Shown here: one piece after another, positions 7,736 to 14,534 of the stretch
How the letters are laid out: each line of letters starts with the position of its first letter
Position numbering within the stretch: the stretch's first letter is position 1
From: Bacillus sp. AFS055030
GTDB lineage: Bacteria > Bacillota > Bacilli > Bacillales > Bacillaceae_G
Assembly: GCF_002574545.1 (NCBI RefSeq)
Contig: NZ_NUGT01000080.1
Span: 1-49,256 of the forward strand
Length of the DNA stretch: 49,256 nt
Reading direction: 5' to 3'
The notes under the pieces: generated by a model
The model's input: the letters and a program-made list of their open reading frames with translations, nothing else
Databases searched by the model: none
What the model was told of the DNA's origin: nothing
Position numbers and translations under genes: made by a program

Positions 7736-8257
7736 TCAAATTTTATAAACAACACCTTTTATGTCATTCCATTCATAAGTAAGGAGATTTAATACAACAC
7801 CTGCAATCTTTATCTTTTCTGTTTTTAATAATTCAGCACCATAATACTCATAAAAAAAACGAGTTTTATTGTCTTCTAATACTTCGACAAACACCTTATT
7901 AAAATCCAGCTTTTCAAATTGTAAAAAAAGTTGTTTCATTAATTCTTTACCAATGCCTTTTCCTTGAAATTCTTCAAGTAGATAAATAGACGTTAAATCT
8001 CCAGAATTGTTGACTTTATTTGTTTCTCTTTTACCACAAGTTCCAAATCCAATAATATCTCCATCGTTATTTTCTGCTACGTAAATATAATTACTTTCAT
8101 CAGAAAAATTCTGCTTCCAAGATTCAGTTCTTTGATCATATGATAAACTTTGCAAAAAATTATCTGGTAGTATATTTCTATAAGTAGTTCTCCAACTATC
8201 AACGTGTACCTTAGCTATACCTTTTGCATCTTTTAGATTAGCCTTTCTAATATTCAC
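7736..8257 (-). CDS. GNAT family N-acetyltransferase
   Basis: A 173-aa member of the Gcn5-related acetyltransferases, which move an acetyl group from acetyl-CoA to an amine. The opening IRKANLKDAKGIAKVHVDSW and the middle DLTSIYLLEEFQGKGIGKEL (acetyl-CoA pyrophosphate loop QGKGIG) are typical, as is the C-terminal FYEYYGAEL. Substrate unknown. AGGTGGAC precedes the ATG. It is a single gene flanked on both sides by dispersed repeats. Confidence 0.88.
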   Translation of the reverse strand: MNIRKANLKDAKGIAKVHVDSWRTTYRNILPDNFLQSLSYDQRTESWKQNFSDESNYIYVAENNDGDIIGFGTCGKRETNKVNNSGDLTSIYLLEEFQGKGIGKELMKQLFLQFEKLDFNKVFVEVLEDNKTRFFYEYYGAELLKTEKIKIAGVVLNLLTYEWNDIKGVVYKI

Positions 8258-8357
8258 TTAGTCCACCTCATATTTTTAAGAATTAAATATATATATTAAA
8301 TTAAATTCTTCGATAGTCCTTCTACTTTTATGAACTTACCACCAGTAAACAAAACAA

Positions 8358-8418
8358 AAATAGACTAACTAAGTAGTCTATGGCTATGCAACTATTGCAT
8401 GAGGTAGTTCAATAAGAA
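8358..8418. repeat. Dispersed intergenic repeat, copy 8
   Basis: A TAGACTAACTAAGTAGTCTA hairpin followed by GCAACTATTGCATGAGGTAG and TTCAATAAG. It overlaps the last codons of the adjacent pseudogene. Confidence 0.5.
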
Positions 8419-9088
8419 CGATCAATTACTTTCTTCAAATAAGCCTTAAAAATTTCTACATTCCAATTATTCCTTTTTGCTGACTCAACTGATTCCTCGG
8501 CATACTCAACTGCCTTTTTATGATCAACGTGCATTGCTACTTTTGAAAGAACCTTATAAACTTGTGGGACGTCTTGGAATTGCAATACCTTTTCCATTAT
8601 ATTCAAGGATTCACTATACCTTCCTTGAGACATGTATAAATTCCCTAGTAAACTAAATAGTAACGAAGCATTTACAAAATAATCTCCTCGTTTATCTAGA
8701 TAAAGACGCATCTGTATTTCTGCTTCTTGTTCTTTTTTGTCTGCTAAGAGTTGTTCGAATTCCTTTATTTTTTCAATATTATCATTAAATTTTGTATGAT
8801 ATATCTTTAAATTAAGTGAGGTTAGTTCATAAAGGCTTTTGAAAAGTCCTCTGTTTTTTTCGTTTGATCGACAAGATTGCTAACAATTTTTTCATCATAA
8901 TGATGAATGAGATATTCAACTGCAAACATCATCAATAAATAGGTACTAGGTTTATATGCACCTGTTTTTTCTGGTTTTATGTTCATTAACGGTTGCGTCT
9001 TATAATTTTCTGAAAGTTCATCGAGCGGGATAGGAGCAAGATTCTGTGCAAATGAACTAGCCATTCCTTCATCTATCCAATACCATTT
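8409..9088 (-). pseudogene. Truncated, frameshifted peptidase-MA-like protein with TPR tail
   Basis: The 5' frame, read from about 9088, contains WYWIDEGMASSF, resembling the third-ligand motif (WLxEGxA) of gluzincin peptidases, followed by a helical part (STYLLMMFAVEYLIHHYDEK) typical of the end of that domain. It stops at MN-TAA. Shifting frame at GCCTTTATGAAC continues the protein as YELTSLNLKIYHTKF and through TPR-like helices (LLFSLLGNLYMSQGRYSESL) to 8409. One lost T in a T-run would explain the break. The part that should carry HExxH is absent, so this is a 5'-truncated, dead gene. Confidence 0.65.
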
Positions 9089-9161
9089 TATAACTAGCTT
9101 TTTTCTATTGAATATTATATAGATCAGAGTGTAGATAATAAGATAAAAAGGTGTTGTCAGA

Positions 9162-9446
9162 ATGGATTTCCCTACTATTCAAACTAATTTTTGGGACGCT
9201 ATATTTGCAGTTCCAATTGTAATGTTGTTAACTCAACTATTAAAAATATTTTTAAAAATTAAAAGAAAGTATGTACCGATAATAGCATTAGTATTGGCAT
9301 TATGTATTTCAGTTTTTATAAGCCATCGACATCATCTTTTCGCTGGTATTTTTATGGGTTGGTTTTACGGCTATGCTGCTATCGGTTCTTATTCTTCTTT
9401 AAAAACTGCCATAAAGTCTTTTAGAAGTGAAAATAATGAAGATTAA
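9162..9446 (+). CDS. Small membrane protein, holin-like topology
   Basis: A 94-aa protein with hydrophobic segments at about residues 12-30 (AIFAVPIVMLLTQLLKIFL), 37-54 (YVPIIALVLALCISVFI) and 58-78 (a Gly-rich segment), and a charged C terminus. The pattern of three short helices with GIFMGWFYGYAAIGSYSSLK recalls phage holins of the A118 type, but no lysin or phage gene is near. AAAAAGGTG lies upstream of the ATG. Its 5' end adjoins the truncated peptidase pseudogene. Confidence 0.6.
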   Translation: MDFPTIQTNFWDAIFAVPIVMLLTQLLKIFLKIKRKYVPIIALVLALCISVFISHRHHLFAGIFMGWFYGYAAIGSYSSLKTAIKSFRSENNED

Positions 9447-9669
9447 TTTTTAAAATTCAAAGTCAAGTGATTAATAAAACCATTTATATAGAAGTGTTTT
9501 TATTTAATGTTTAATGTCTTACATTTTAGACAAAAAAGAAGAATAGAAAGAAGAATTAATTTCTTCATTTACTACAATAACATTTTTAGTACTTAATTAA
9601 ATTAACCCAGCCTTCGTTGAATATGGATGTTTAAGCATTGACTAATAACTGCCACATCCGTTTAAGAAA

Positions 9670-10350
9670 TTAAAAAGACCTGGCAAGGCGGAATCCAAGG
9701 TCGTCTATGTGAAATGACGGATGGCTACGACGACGACATGAAGCCCCACAACCTCTAGCTTCCTCTGCCCAGCTTCCACCTCGAAAAATTCGGTAGGACC
9801 CATAGACTTGTTCATCATATAAATCCCAACACCACTCCCAAACATTTCCTAACATATCATACAGACCCCATGCATTTGGTTCCTTTTTTCCTACTTCATG
9901 GATTTTATCTCCAGAATTATCATAATACCAGGCAATTTTATCAAGTTCACCGTATCTATACCCAGTAGTCCCTGCTTTACACGCATATTGCCACTCTGCT
10001 TCTGTAGGAAGTCTATAGCCATCTGATTCCCAATCACAAAATATGCTTTCGCCATCATAACTTATTGAATAACACTCTTGCAGTCCTGCTTTCTGTGAAA
10101 GTAGATTACAAAAAGAAATTGCGTCATTCCAAGTAATATTCACAACTGGTTTTAGATCACTGTCAAAAGTATTAAGTGATTTATTTGTTATAGTATTGTA
10201 TATACCCTTAGTTACAGGATACTGGGCAAGAAGAAATGGTCTTATTTCAGTTTTCCATTTACTTTTTGTTCTATCGTCTCTTAATTCTATATCTCCCCTT
10301 GGAATTTTTACCATTTGATCGTCAATGTAACTCTTAATTTCATTTGACAC
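9670..10350 (-). CDS. SUMF1/formylglycine-generating-enzyme-like protein
   Basis: A single FGE-sulfatase domain (C-type-lectin fold) of 226 aa. The hallmarks are present: YPVTKGIYNTITN, RLPTEAEWQYACKAG, LYDMLGNVWEWCWD and FRGGSWAEEARGC, ending GFRLARSF. True formylglycine-generating enzymes have two active-site Cys in GGSYMCxxxxC. Here the first position is Glu and Cys occurs later (GCGASCRRR), so sulfatase activation is doubtful, and no sulfatase is nearby. The start is GTG with AGGAGG eight bases upstream. It stands alone. Confidence 0.85.
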   Translation of the reverse strand: MSNEIKSYIDDQMVKIPRGDIELRDDRTKSKWKTEIRPFLLAQYPVTKGIYNTITNKSLNTFDSDLKPVVNITWNDAISFCNLLSQKAGLQECYSISYDGESIFCDWESDGYRLPTEAEWQYACKAGTTGYRYGELDKIAWYYDNSGDKIHEVGKKEPNAWGLYDMLGNVWEWCWDLYDEQVYGSYRIFRGGSWAEEARGCGASCRRRSHPSFHIDDLGFRLARSF

Positions 10351-10493
10351 TCTGCCTTCCTCCTAATAATCGGGATTTAATAAAAATCACCTCATTAAGA
10401 ACCATAAAATCAATTCAAAAATTACGTTGGTTTTTTATAGATAAAAATCCGTTAGGAAAATAAAAAGGATTGCAAAGCAGCATATTCCTTATT

Positions 10494-10557
10494 CAACTAT
10501 CATAGGAGAACGATATAAACTTCCATTCACTGTTGTGATTCTATGGATTCATGGATC
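10494..10557 (+). repeat. ~64-bp repeat, copy A of an inverted pair
   Basis: CAACTATCATAGGAGAACGA, ATATAAACTTCCATTC, TGTTGTGA and GGATTCATGGAT line up, on the opposite strand, with 12110-12172. They differ at roughly 10 positions. The inverted pair encloses about 1.6 kb. Confidence 0.75.
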
Positions 10558-10706
10558 ACTAATTCATACTTTTGTTGAATAAGTAAGATTTAGTGCTAAT
10601 AAAGGTTAAGAAGGTTTAAAGTAAAAATTCTTAACAATAATATATATGCTATGTAATAAAATTGAAAAAAAAGCACCTTACAATAGTGAAAGATAATTGA
10701 ATTTGG

Positions 10707-10784
10707 ATTCCTTATACAGTTAAAAATAATAAAATCTACATTCCTGAGGATGCTGCAAGTGATGCTGTGCTGTGTTGCTCTTAA
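10707..10784 (+). pseudogene. Duplicated 3' fragment of the CCS lipoprotein gene
   Basis: These 78 bases match 5915-5992, the last 25 codons plus stop of the lipoprotein gene, with only three differences. The encoded tail is again VYIPEDAASDAVLCCS-like (with I for V). No signal-peptide part or start codon accompanies it, and similarity ends just after the stop. It is a partial gene copy left by recombination or recent deletion. Confidence 0.85.
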
Positions 10785-10825
10785 AGTATCTCGAATTACT
10801 TTTTTCATAGATGATTCTGTTTTTT

Positions 10826-11200
10826 CTAATTCATAAATTGTTCTTGAAGTAATTGGATTGTCTTTGCATCAAGTTTGTATACTTTTCCACTGTTGCCTGA
10901 TACCAAACTATGATTATAATTTACAGTAAATTCCTCTTTCTTCCCTACATCATTGATAAACCATAATGTTAAGTTAGACGCTTGCGCTTCGATCTGACCA
11001 GATTGCAATTTTTTTGCTTTGAATCCTTTTTCAATTTCCTCAATTAAATCACGGTCTGTATCTGCCGTACGAATAACCGTATCGATACTTGTTATCCCAA
11101 TAACCGCAACAGTTTGAGGATTTTTATTTTCTGTTTTCGTATTCATTGAACATCCGAATAAAATTAGCGTACAACTTAATAAAATGAAAATTTTCTTCAT
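10826..11200 (-). CDS. Lipoprotein, unknown
   Basis: A 124-aa protein with signal MKKIFILLSCTLILFGCSMN and lipobox LFGC, giving Cys17 as the lipid-anchored first residue of the mature form. The rest is a small soluble domain with no family I recognise: TVAVIGITSIDTVIRTAD early, then a beta-rich C-terminal half (LTLWFINDVGKKEEFTVNYN). ACTGGAGG precedes the ATG. Confidence 0.75.
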   Translation of the reverse strand: MKKIFILLSCTLILFGCSMNTKTENKNPQTVAVIGITSIDTVIRTADTDRDLIEEIEKGFKAKKLQSGQIEAQASNLTLWFINDVGKKEEFTVNYNHSLVSGNSGKVYKLDAKTIQLLQEQFMN

Positions 11201-11531
11201 ATAAAACCTCCAGTCTTAATCATTACACTCGATATTCATATTTTAATTCTTCGGGAATTTTCAGTAAATTGGGGGTTTTTTTGCTTGGATACTTGCAAAA
11301 TTAACTAAATATTGAATGTTTATTATGTCGAAAGTCTTAAAAATATATAGAACAAGCTACATTCTAGCTAAATTTAATGTGACATCAAACAAAAAACTTG
11401 GGGGAATTTTAATTCATTCTAATAACATGATAAATTTACTAATTTGTATATGTAACCACTACTGGAGTTAATATCTTTGAACTTCCTACTAATGCATTGC
11501 TTTAGATAAGTATGTATTTTTCCATATCTTC
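11201..11531. other. Intergenic gap, nothing identified
   Basis: I see no gene, RNA or strong terminator, only AT-rich sequence. Confidence 0.4.
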
Positions 11532-11717
11532 CTATTTCTTAGAGGAAGTGTTCTTTTTAAATATACCATAGAGAAAAAGTGCAACTCCTCCTCCTAAAGC
11601 AACGGTAAAATTTGAAATTCTTAAAGTTTCATTCATTATAAATGCTATCACTAAAAAGGAGATTACAAATGAAATACTCAGTAAAAAATTTATAAATAAA
11701 GATTTACTTGGTAACAT
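11532..11717 (-). CDS. Small membrane protein, 61 aa
   Basis: Two membrane segments, at about residues 8-27 (NFLLSISFVISFLVIAFIMN) and 37-53 (ALGGGVALFLYGIF), and a basic tail KKNTSSKK. The start lacks a good ribosome site, so expression is uncertain. No family recognised. Confidence 0.45.
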   Translation of the reverse strand: MLPSKSLFINFLLSISFVISFLVIAFIMNETLRISNFTVALGGGVALFLYGIFKKNTSSKK

Positions 11718-11796
11718 ATTTTACTCCAATTTTTTCATTCTCTTTGAAATTAAATTCTCTATATTTACTGCGAATCCCACTTTTTTACATAAATCT

Positions 11797-11979
11797 TTAT
11801 TTATCTCTGTACTTTTCTATTTCTTCTTCTATATATTTATCATTAAAATGAGTGTCATTTTGTTTTAGATTAATTTTTATTAAGAGTCTAAGTTTGTTAT
11901 TGATACTTATTATTGCCCAAGTAAAAAAAGCAACAGCGCATAACATAATAAACGATATTAAAACAAACCCATCTCCCAT
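11797..11979 (-). CDS. Small single-pass membrane protein, 60 aa
   Basis: One membrane segment at residues 5-26 (FVLISFIMLCAVAFFTWAII), then a charged cytosolic helix rich in K, N and E. The layout of one N-terminal helix plus a short coiled tail recalls DUF4083-type Bacillus proteins, but the match is too weak to assign. GGGGGGAT lies upstream of the ATG. Confidence 0.5.
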   Translation of the reverse strand: MGDGFVLISFIMLCAVAFFTWAIISINNKLRLLIKINLKQNDTHFNDKYIEEEIEKYRDK

Positions 11980-12055
11980 AAAATCCCCCCGTAAATGGTT
12001 TGATTCACATTACCAACACTATAATCTTATTCAGCTTTACTACCATTTACTTCAA

Positions 12056-12108
12056 AAAAAATAAGCTGCCGTAGCAACTTATATTGTCCAACTTACGCAT
12101 GCGTTAGC
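12056..12108. repeat. Dispersed intergenic repeat, copy 9
   Basis: AAAAAATAAGCTGCCGTAGC followed by TCCAACTTACGCATGCGTTAG. This is the hairpin-then-palindrome order also seen in copy 6. Confidence 0.55.
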
Positions 12109-12109
12109 C

Positions 12110-12172
12110 ATCCATGAATCCTTGTATTCACAACATTGAATGGAAGTTTATATCGTACTCCCATGGTAGTTG
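12110..12172 (-). repeat. ~64-bp repeat, copy B of an inverted pair
   Basis: The reverse complement reads CAACTACCATGGGAGTACGA, ATATAAACTTCCATTCAATG and so on to GGATTCATGGAT, matching 10494-10557. The first half also matches 6032-6062. Confidence 0.75.
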
Positions 12173-12342
12173 CATAAAGGTGATATTCAACAATCGGGTC
12201 ACATACTGAAATAGAGATCAATGAAATAACTAAACTTTTACATTAATGAAATTGACTTTTTATTACGGTTAACATTGACAATAACTCTTGAAATCAATGT
12301 CTGTTAATACTAGTTACCTATTTTTCTATTTAGAGTTTTTGC

Positions 12343-12372
12343 TTGACGTATCAGACTGTTCCGGGTTAAGAT
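12343..12372 (+). promoter_or_regulatory. Promoter of the Mn-riboswitch transcript
   Basis: TTGACG, an 18-base spacer, TAAGAT: a vegetative-type promoter ending about 30 bases before the aptamer. Confidence 0.6.
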
Positions 12373-12402
12373 GAGTTCAATTAAATGAAACGTGTTTTCT
12401 CC

Positions 12403-12493
12403 AAAGGGGAGTAGCTAATACAGCAAAGTCGTCATTACGGGATTTAAATCCTCGGCTTTGCTGGCAATTGCGATTGTAAGCGAGACCTTTGCC
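12403..12493 (+). ncRNA. yybP-ykoY manganese riboswitch
   Basis: The conserved parts of the Mn2+-sensing yybP-ykoY aptamer are all present in order: AAAGGGGAGTAGC at the 5' side, AAAGTCGTCATTACGGG, GGCTTTGCTGG closing that arm, and AAGCGAGACCTTTGCC at the 3' side. In the known class, Mn2+ bridging two loops stabilises the aptamer and turns on downstream genes. Here its 3' strand (GACCTTTGCC) is also the 5' arm of the following terminator, so ligand binding should prevent termination. The first long gene downstream is an HtpX-like protease, not an exporter. Confidence 0.92.
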
Positions 12494-12517
12494 AATGTAG
12501 TTGGTAAAGGTCTTTTA
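12484..12517 (+). terminator. Riboswitch expression-platform terminator
   Basis: GACCTTTGCC and GGTAAAGGTC form a ten-pair stem with one G-T, followed by TTTTAT. The 5' arm is shared with the aptamer, giving mutually exclusive folds. Confidence 0.85.
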
Positions 12518-12522
12518 TGTTT

Positions 12523-12558
12523 AACACCTTTACCGGCTAATTGGTAAAGGTGTTTTTT
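12523..12558 (+). terminator. Second tandem terminator after the riboswitch
   Basis: AACACCTTTACC pairs with GGTAAAGGTGTT and runs into six T residues. It resembles the first terminator in sequence (CCTTTACC/GGTAAAGG), so the two stems could also cross-pair. Confidence 0.75.
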
Positions 12559-12695
12559 CATTTTCGAAAAAAATTATTCGTTTTTTTTCCAAAGGAGGAT
12601 TCCAAAGTTTCAGGAAAGTCGGTAACAGAAGGGAGCACGACCATGTCTAAACTTTCAAAATACTAAAAAGCACTGTATTGATAAAAGGAATAAAA

Positions 12696-12764
12696 ATGGC
12701 AAAAAAACTGATCTCTATCATCATGAATGAACTTAGAAAGAGAAAAGGAAAAAAGAGGTTTTAG
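12696..12764 (+). CDS. Basic 22-aa peptide downstream of the riboswitch
   Basis: It starts MAKKLISIIMNEL and ends in a dense basic tail (RKRKGKKRF). AAAGGA lies six bases upstream of the ATG. A still smaller frame (MSKLSKY at 12643-12666) with AAGGGAG upstream comes before it. Position and charge suggest an expressed small protein or leader peptide, but it may be coincidental. Confidence 0.4.
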   Translation: MAKKLISIIMNELRKRKGKKRF

Positions 12765-12800
12765 ATACCTTATAAAAAATTTATTAAAAGAAGGTGATCG

Positions 12801-12935
12801 ATGATGAGAAAAACGATTAAACTGTCATTTAAACAGTTGGTGTTGGAAAACAAAAAGGAACTAATGAGTAATGAGAAGGAAATGGAGAAAATTGAGAAGA
12901 AAATTGAAGACAAGTATTCACAATCTTCTAAATGA
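12801..12935 (+). CDS. FbpB-family small basic protein
   Basis: A 44-aa charged protein starting MMRKTIKLSFKQLVLENK, followed by ELMSNEKEMEKIEKKIEDK. This matches the Fur_reg_FbpB pattern (SFxxLVxENKxELxxxxxxxxxIExxIExK) known from small Bacillus proteins. B. subtilis FbpB works with the FsrA RNA in iron sparing. Here the gene lies under a manganese riboswitch and I see no Fur box, so its control may differ. AGAAGGTGAT precedes the ATG. Its TGA overlaps the next ATG (ATGA). Confidence 0.75.
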   Translation: MMRKTIKLSFKQLVLENKKELMSNEKEMEKIEKKIEDKYSQSSK

Positions 12936-13006
12936 CAAATAGAATGTAGGCAATCTTTCAGGAAATAGCTGGTATCATTAATCAAATTAAACAATTAGGA
13001 CAGTAA
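12932..13006 (+). pseudogene. 24-codon frame interrupted by an amber codon
   Basis: An ATG overlaps the stop of the FbpB-like gene. The frame reads MTNRM, then TAG at 12947-12949, then AIFQEIAGIINQIKQLGQ and a TAA. The second part looks like an amphipathic helix. If TAG were CAG or similar this would be a translationally coupled 24-aa protein. Whether it is a decayed gene or chance cannot be settled here. Confidence 0.35.
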
Positions 13007-13024
13007 AAACGAGGGGGGATTTTT

Positions 13025-13897
13025 TTGTTTAAACGTATTTCTTTATTTATTTTTATTAATATTTTAGTAGGTATTACAATTACTATTATTACATCATTAT
13101 TTGGTATTCAAAGTTATCTAATTAGTGGTGAATACCTGTTTCTAATTGCCTTTAGTTTAATTGCAGGTTTTAGCGGTGCGATCATCTCTTTATTAATATC
13201 TCGTATGATGGCAAAATGGTTAATGAATGTTCAATTAATTGATGAACGTTCTCCACAAAGTGAACATGAATTGTTTATATTAGAAGAAACTTACCGTTTA
13301 GCAAGAATTGCAGGGTTAAAAAGGATGCCACAAGTAGGTATTTATCATTCTGCAGAAGTTAACGCATTTGCTACTGGACCAAGCAAAAATCGTTCATTAG
13401 TTGCGGTTTCAAGTGGGATGTTACAATCAATGGATCGTAACGCAATTAGTGGAGTTATTGCTCACGAAATTGCTCATATAAAAAATGGTGATATGGTTAC
13501 CACAACATTATTACAAGGGATAATTAATACATTTGTTATTTTCCTTTCACGTTTAGTTGCTAAAATTGTATCAAATTTTGTTCGAGAAGAGTTAACGTCA
13601 GTTGTTTACTTCATTTGTTCGATGATATTTGAAATTATTTTTAGCATTTTAAGTAGTCCAATTATTTTCTGGTATTCTAGAAGAAGAGAGTTTAAAGCAG
13701 ACCGATTAGGTGCCGAACTTGGTGGAAAAGATAACATGATCCACGCTTTGAAATCCCTACAACACAATCTTAACAAAGTAGACAATAGCCAAAAATCTAT
13801 TGCAGCTTTTAAAATTAGTGGTAAAGAGAAATTTTCTAAGTTATTCTCTACACACCCACCTTTAGAAAAACGTATCGAATGTTTAAACTCATTATAA
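13025..13897 (+). CDS. htpX: HtpX-like membrane zinc metalloprotease (M48B)
   Basis: A 290-aa peptidase of family M48B, close to the usual HtpX length. Two N-terminal membrane segments (about 5-25 and 38-60) come first. Zinc motif HEIAH is at 147-151, two more hydrophobic segments span about 162-182 and 192-217, and the third ligand is in RREFKADRLGAEL (E222). HtpX enzymes degrade damaged membrane proteins. The start is TTG, with GAGGGGGG a few bases upstream. It is the last gene of the riboswitch transcript and is followed by its own terminator. Link to manganese is inferred from position only. Confidence 0.9.
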   Translation: MFKRISLFIFINILVGITITIITSLFGIQSYLISGEYLFLIAFSLIAGFSGAIISLLISRMMAKWLMNVQLIDERSPQSEHELFILEETYRLARIAGLKRMPQVGIYHSAEVNAFATGPSKNRSLVAVSSGMLQSMDRNAISGVIAHEIAHIKNGDMVTTTLLQGIINTFVIFLSRLVAKIVSNFVREELTSVVYFICSMIFEIIFSILSSPIIFWYSRRREFKADRLGAELGGKDNMIHALKSLQHNLNKVDNSQKSIAAFKISGKEKFSKLFSTHPPLEKRIECLNSL

Positions 13898-13902
13898 TAT
13901 AT

Positions 13903-13942
13903 AAAAGGATGTCTACGATTATAGGTGTAGATATCCTTTTTA
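13903..13942 (+). terminator. Terminator after htpX
   Basis: AAAAGGATGTCTAC pairs with GTGTAGATATCCTTTT, ending in T residues. Confidence 0.85.
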
Positions 13943-13974
13943 ATAAGATTTAAAAGCTTTGTAATAAATTATTT

Positions 13975-14050
13975 GCTCAACTAAGACTAATTTGCCATTT
14001 TGTTGAATAAAAAAAATCAACTAGATAGCTGATCTTGTTGTACAACTAAT
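13975..14050. repeat. Dispersed intergenic repeat, copy 10 (long form)
   Basis: CTCAACTAAG, CCATTTTGTTGAATAA, ATCAACTAGATAGCTGATCT and TTGTTGTACAACTAA, nearly the same as 7649-7706. It separates htpX from the arsenic operon. Confidence 0.7.
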
Positions 14051-14072
14051 TTATTAGTAATACAAGGAAAAC

Positions 14073-14102
14073 AAAAGAGCCCTCATGATAGAAGGCTCTT
14101 TT
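14073..14102 (-). terminator. Terminator of the ars operon
   Basis: AAAAGAGCC pairs with GGCTCTTTT. On the minus strand it follows arsC directly and ends in a T-run. Confidence 0.85.
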
Positions 14103-14103
14103 C

Positions 14104-14511
14104 CTATTCCCCAGTTTCAGCAAATTGTTTGATACGATTTCCGATTTGGTCACGAACTCTTTGGAATACGTTCCATTCTTGACCTGCCGGATCATCAAAT
14201 CCCCAATGAACACGTTTTACATGTGGTAGAGTTACTGGACATACATCATTCGCATGGCCACATAAAGTCACTACCAAATCTGCATTGTTTAAGATGTTAT
14301 TATTGATTACATCTGAAGTTTGATTTCGGATATCAATGTTAACTTCATCCATTGCTTTAATTGCATTTGGATTTACACCATGTGCTTCGATTCCAGCTGA
14401 TAAGACATTCCATTCATTTCCTAAATATTGTTTCCCCCAAGCTTCTGCCATTTGGCTGCGGCAGGAGTTTCCAGTACATAAGAAGTAAATTGTTTTTTTA
14501 TTATTTGCCAT
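14104..14511 (-). CDS. arsC: Arsenate reductase, thioredoxin-coupled
   Basis: Reduces arsenate to arsenite in the cytosol. It is a low-molecular-weight phosphatase-fold ArsC of 135 aa. The P-loop CTGNSCRS holds nucleophile C12 and R18, and the resolving cysteines are C84 and C91 in [10 protein letters not shown], so the whole thioredoxin-regenerated Cys triad is intact. The general acid is probably an Asp of GFDDPAG. It is the last gene of arsR-arsI-acr3-arsC, 23 bases after acr3, and its product is the substrate of the Acr3 pump. Confidence 0.95.
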   Translation of the reverse strand: MANNKKTIYFLCTGNSCRSQMAEAWGKQYLGNEWNVLSAGIEAHGVNPNAIKAMDEVNIDIRNQTSDVINNNILNNADLVVTLCGHANDVCPVTLPHVKRVHWGFDDPAGQEWNVFQRVRDQIGNRIKQFAETGE

Positions 14512-14534
14512 GTCTATTTCACCTTTGATTAAAT

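Noticed and set aside
8409-9064. Rap or AimR-type quorum-sensing regulator, suggested by TPR helices
   Set aside because: The upstream frame carries a WxDEGxA peptidase-like motif and no helix-turn-helix or Rap N-terminal bundle; no signal peptide gene follows.
9162-9446. Prophage holin
   Set aside because: Topology alone fits; no endolysin or other phage gene is found nearby.
10596-10808. 70-codon minus-strand frame
   Set aside because: It is antisense to the duplicated lipoprotein fragment, which explains its openness; composition is not protein-like.
11852-12064. 70-codon plus-strand frame
   Set aside because: It lies largely antisense to the better-supported 60-aa membrane protein gene at 11797-11979 and has no ribosome site.
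12770-12994. Minus-strand frame across the FbpB-like gene
   Set aside because: A mirror of the FbpB-like coding sequence, which has its own ribosome site and family pattern.
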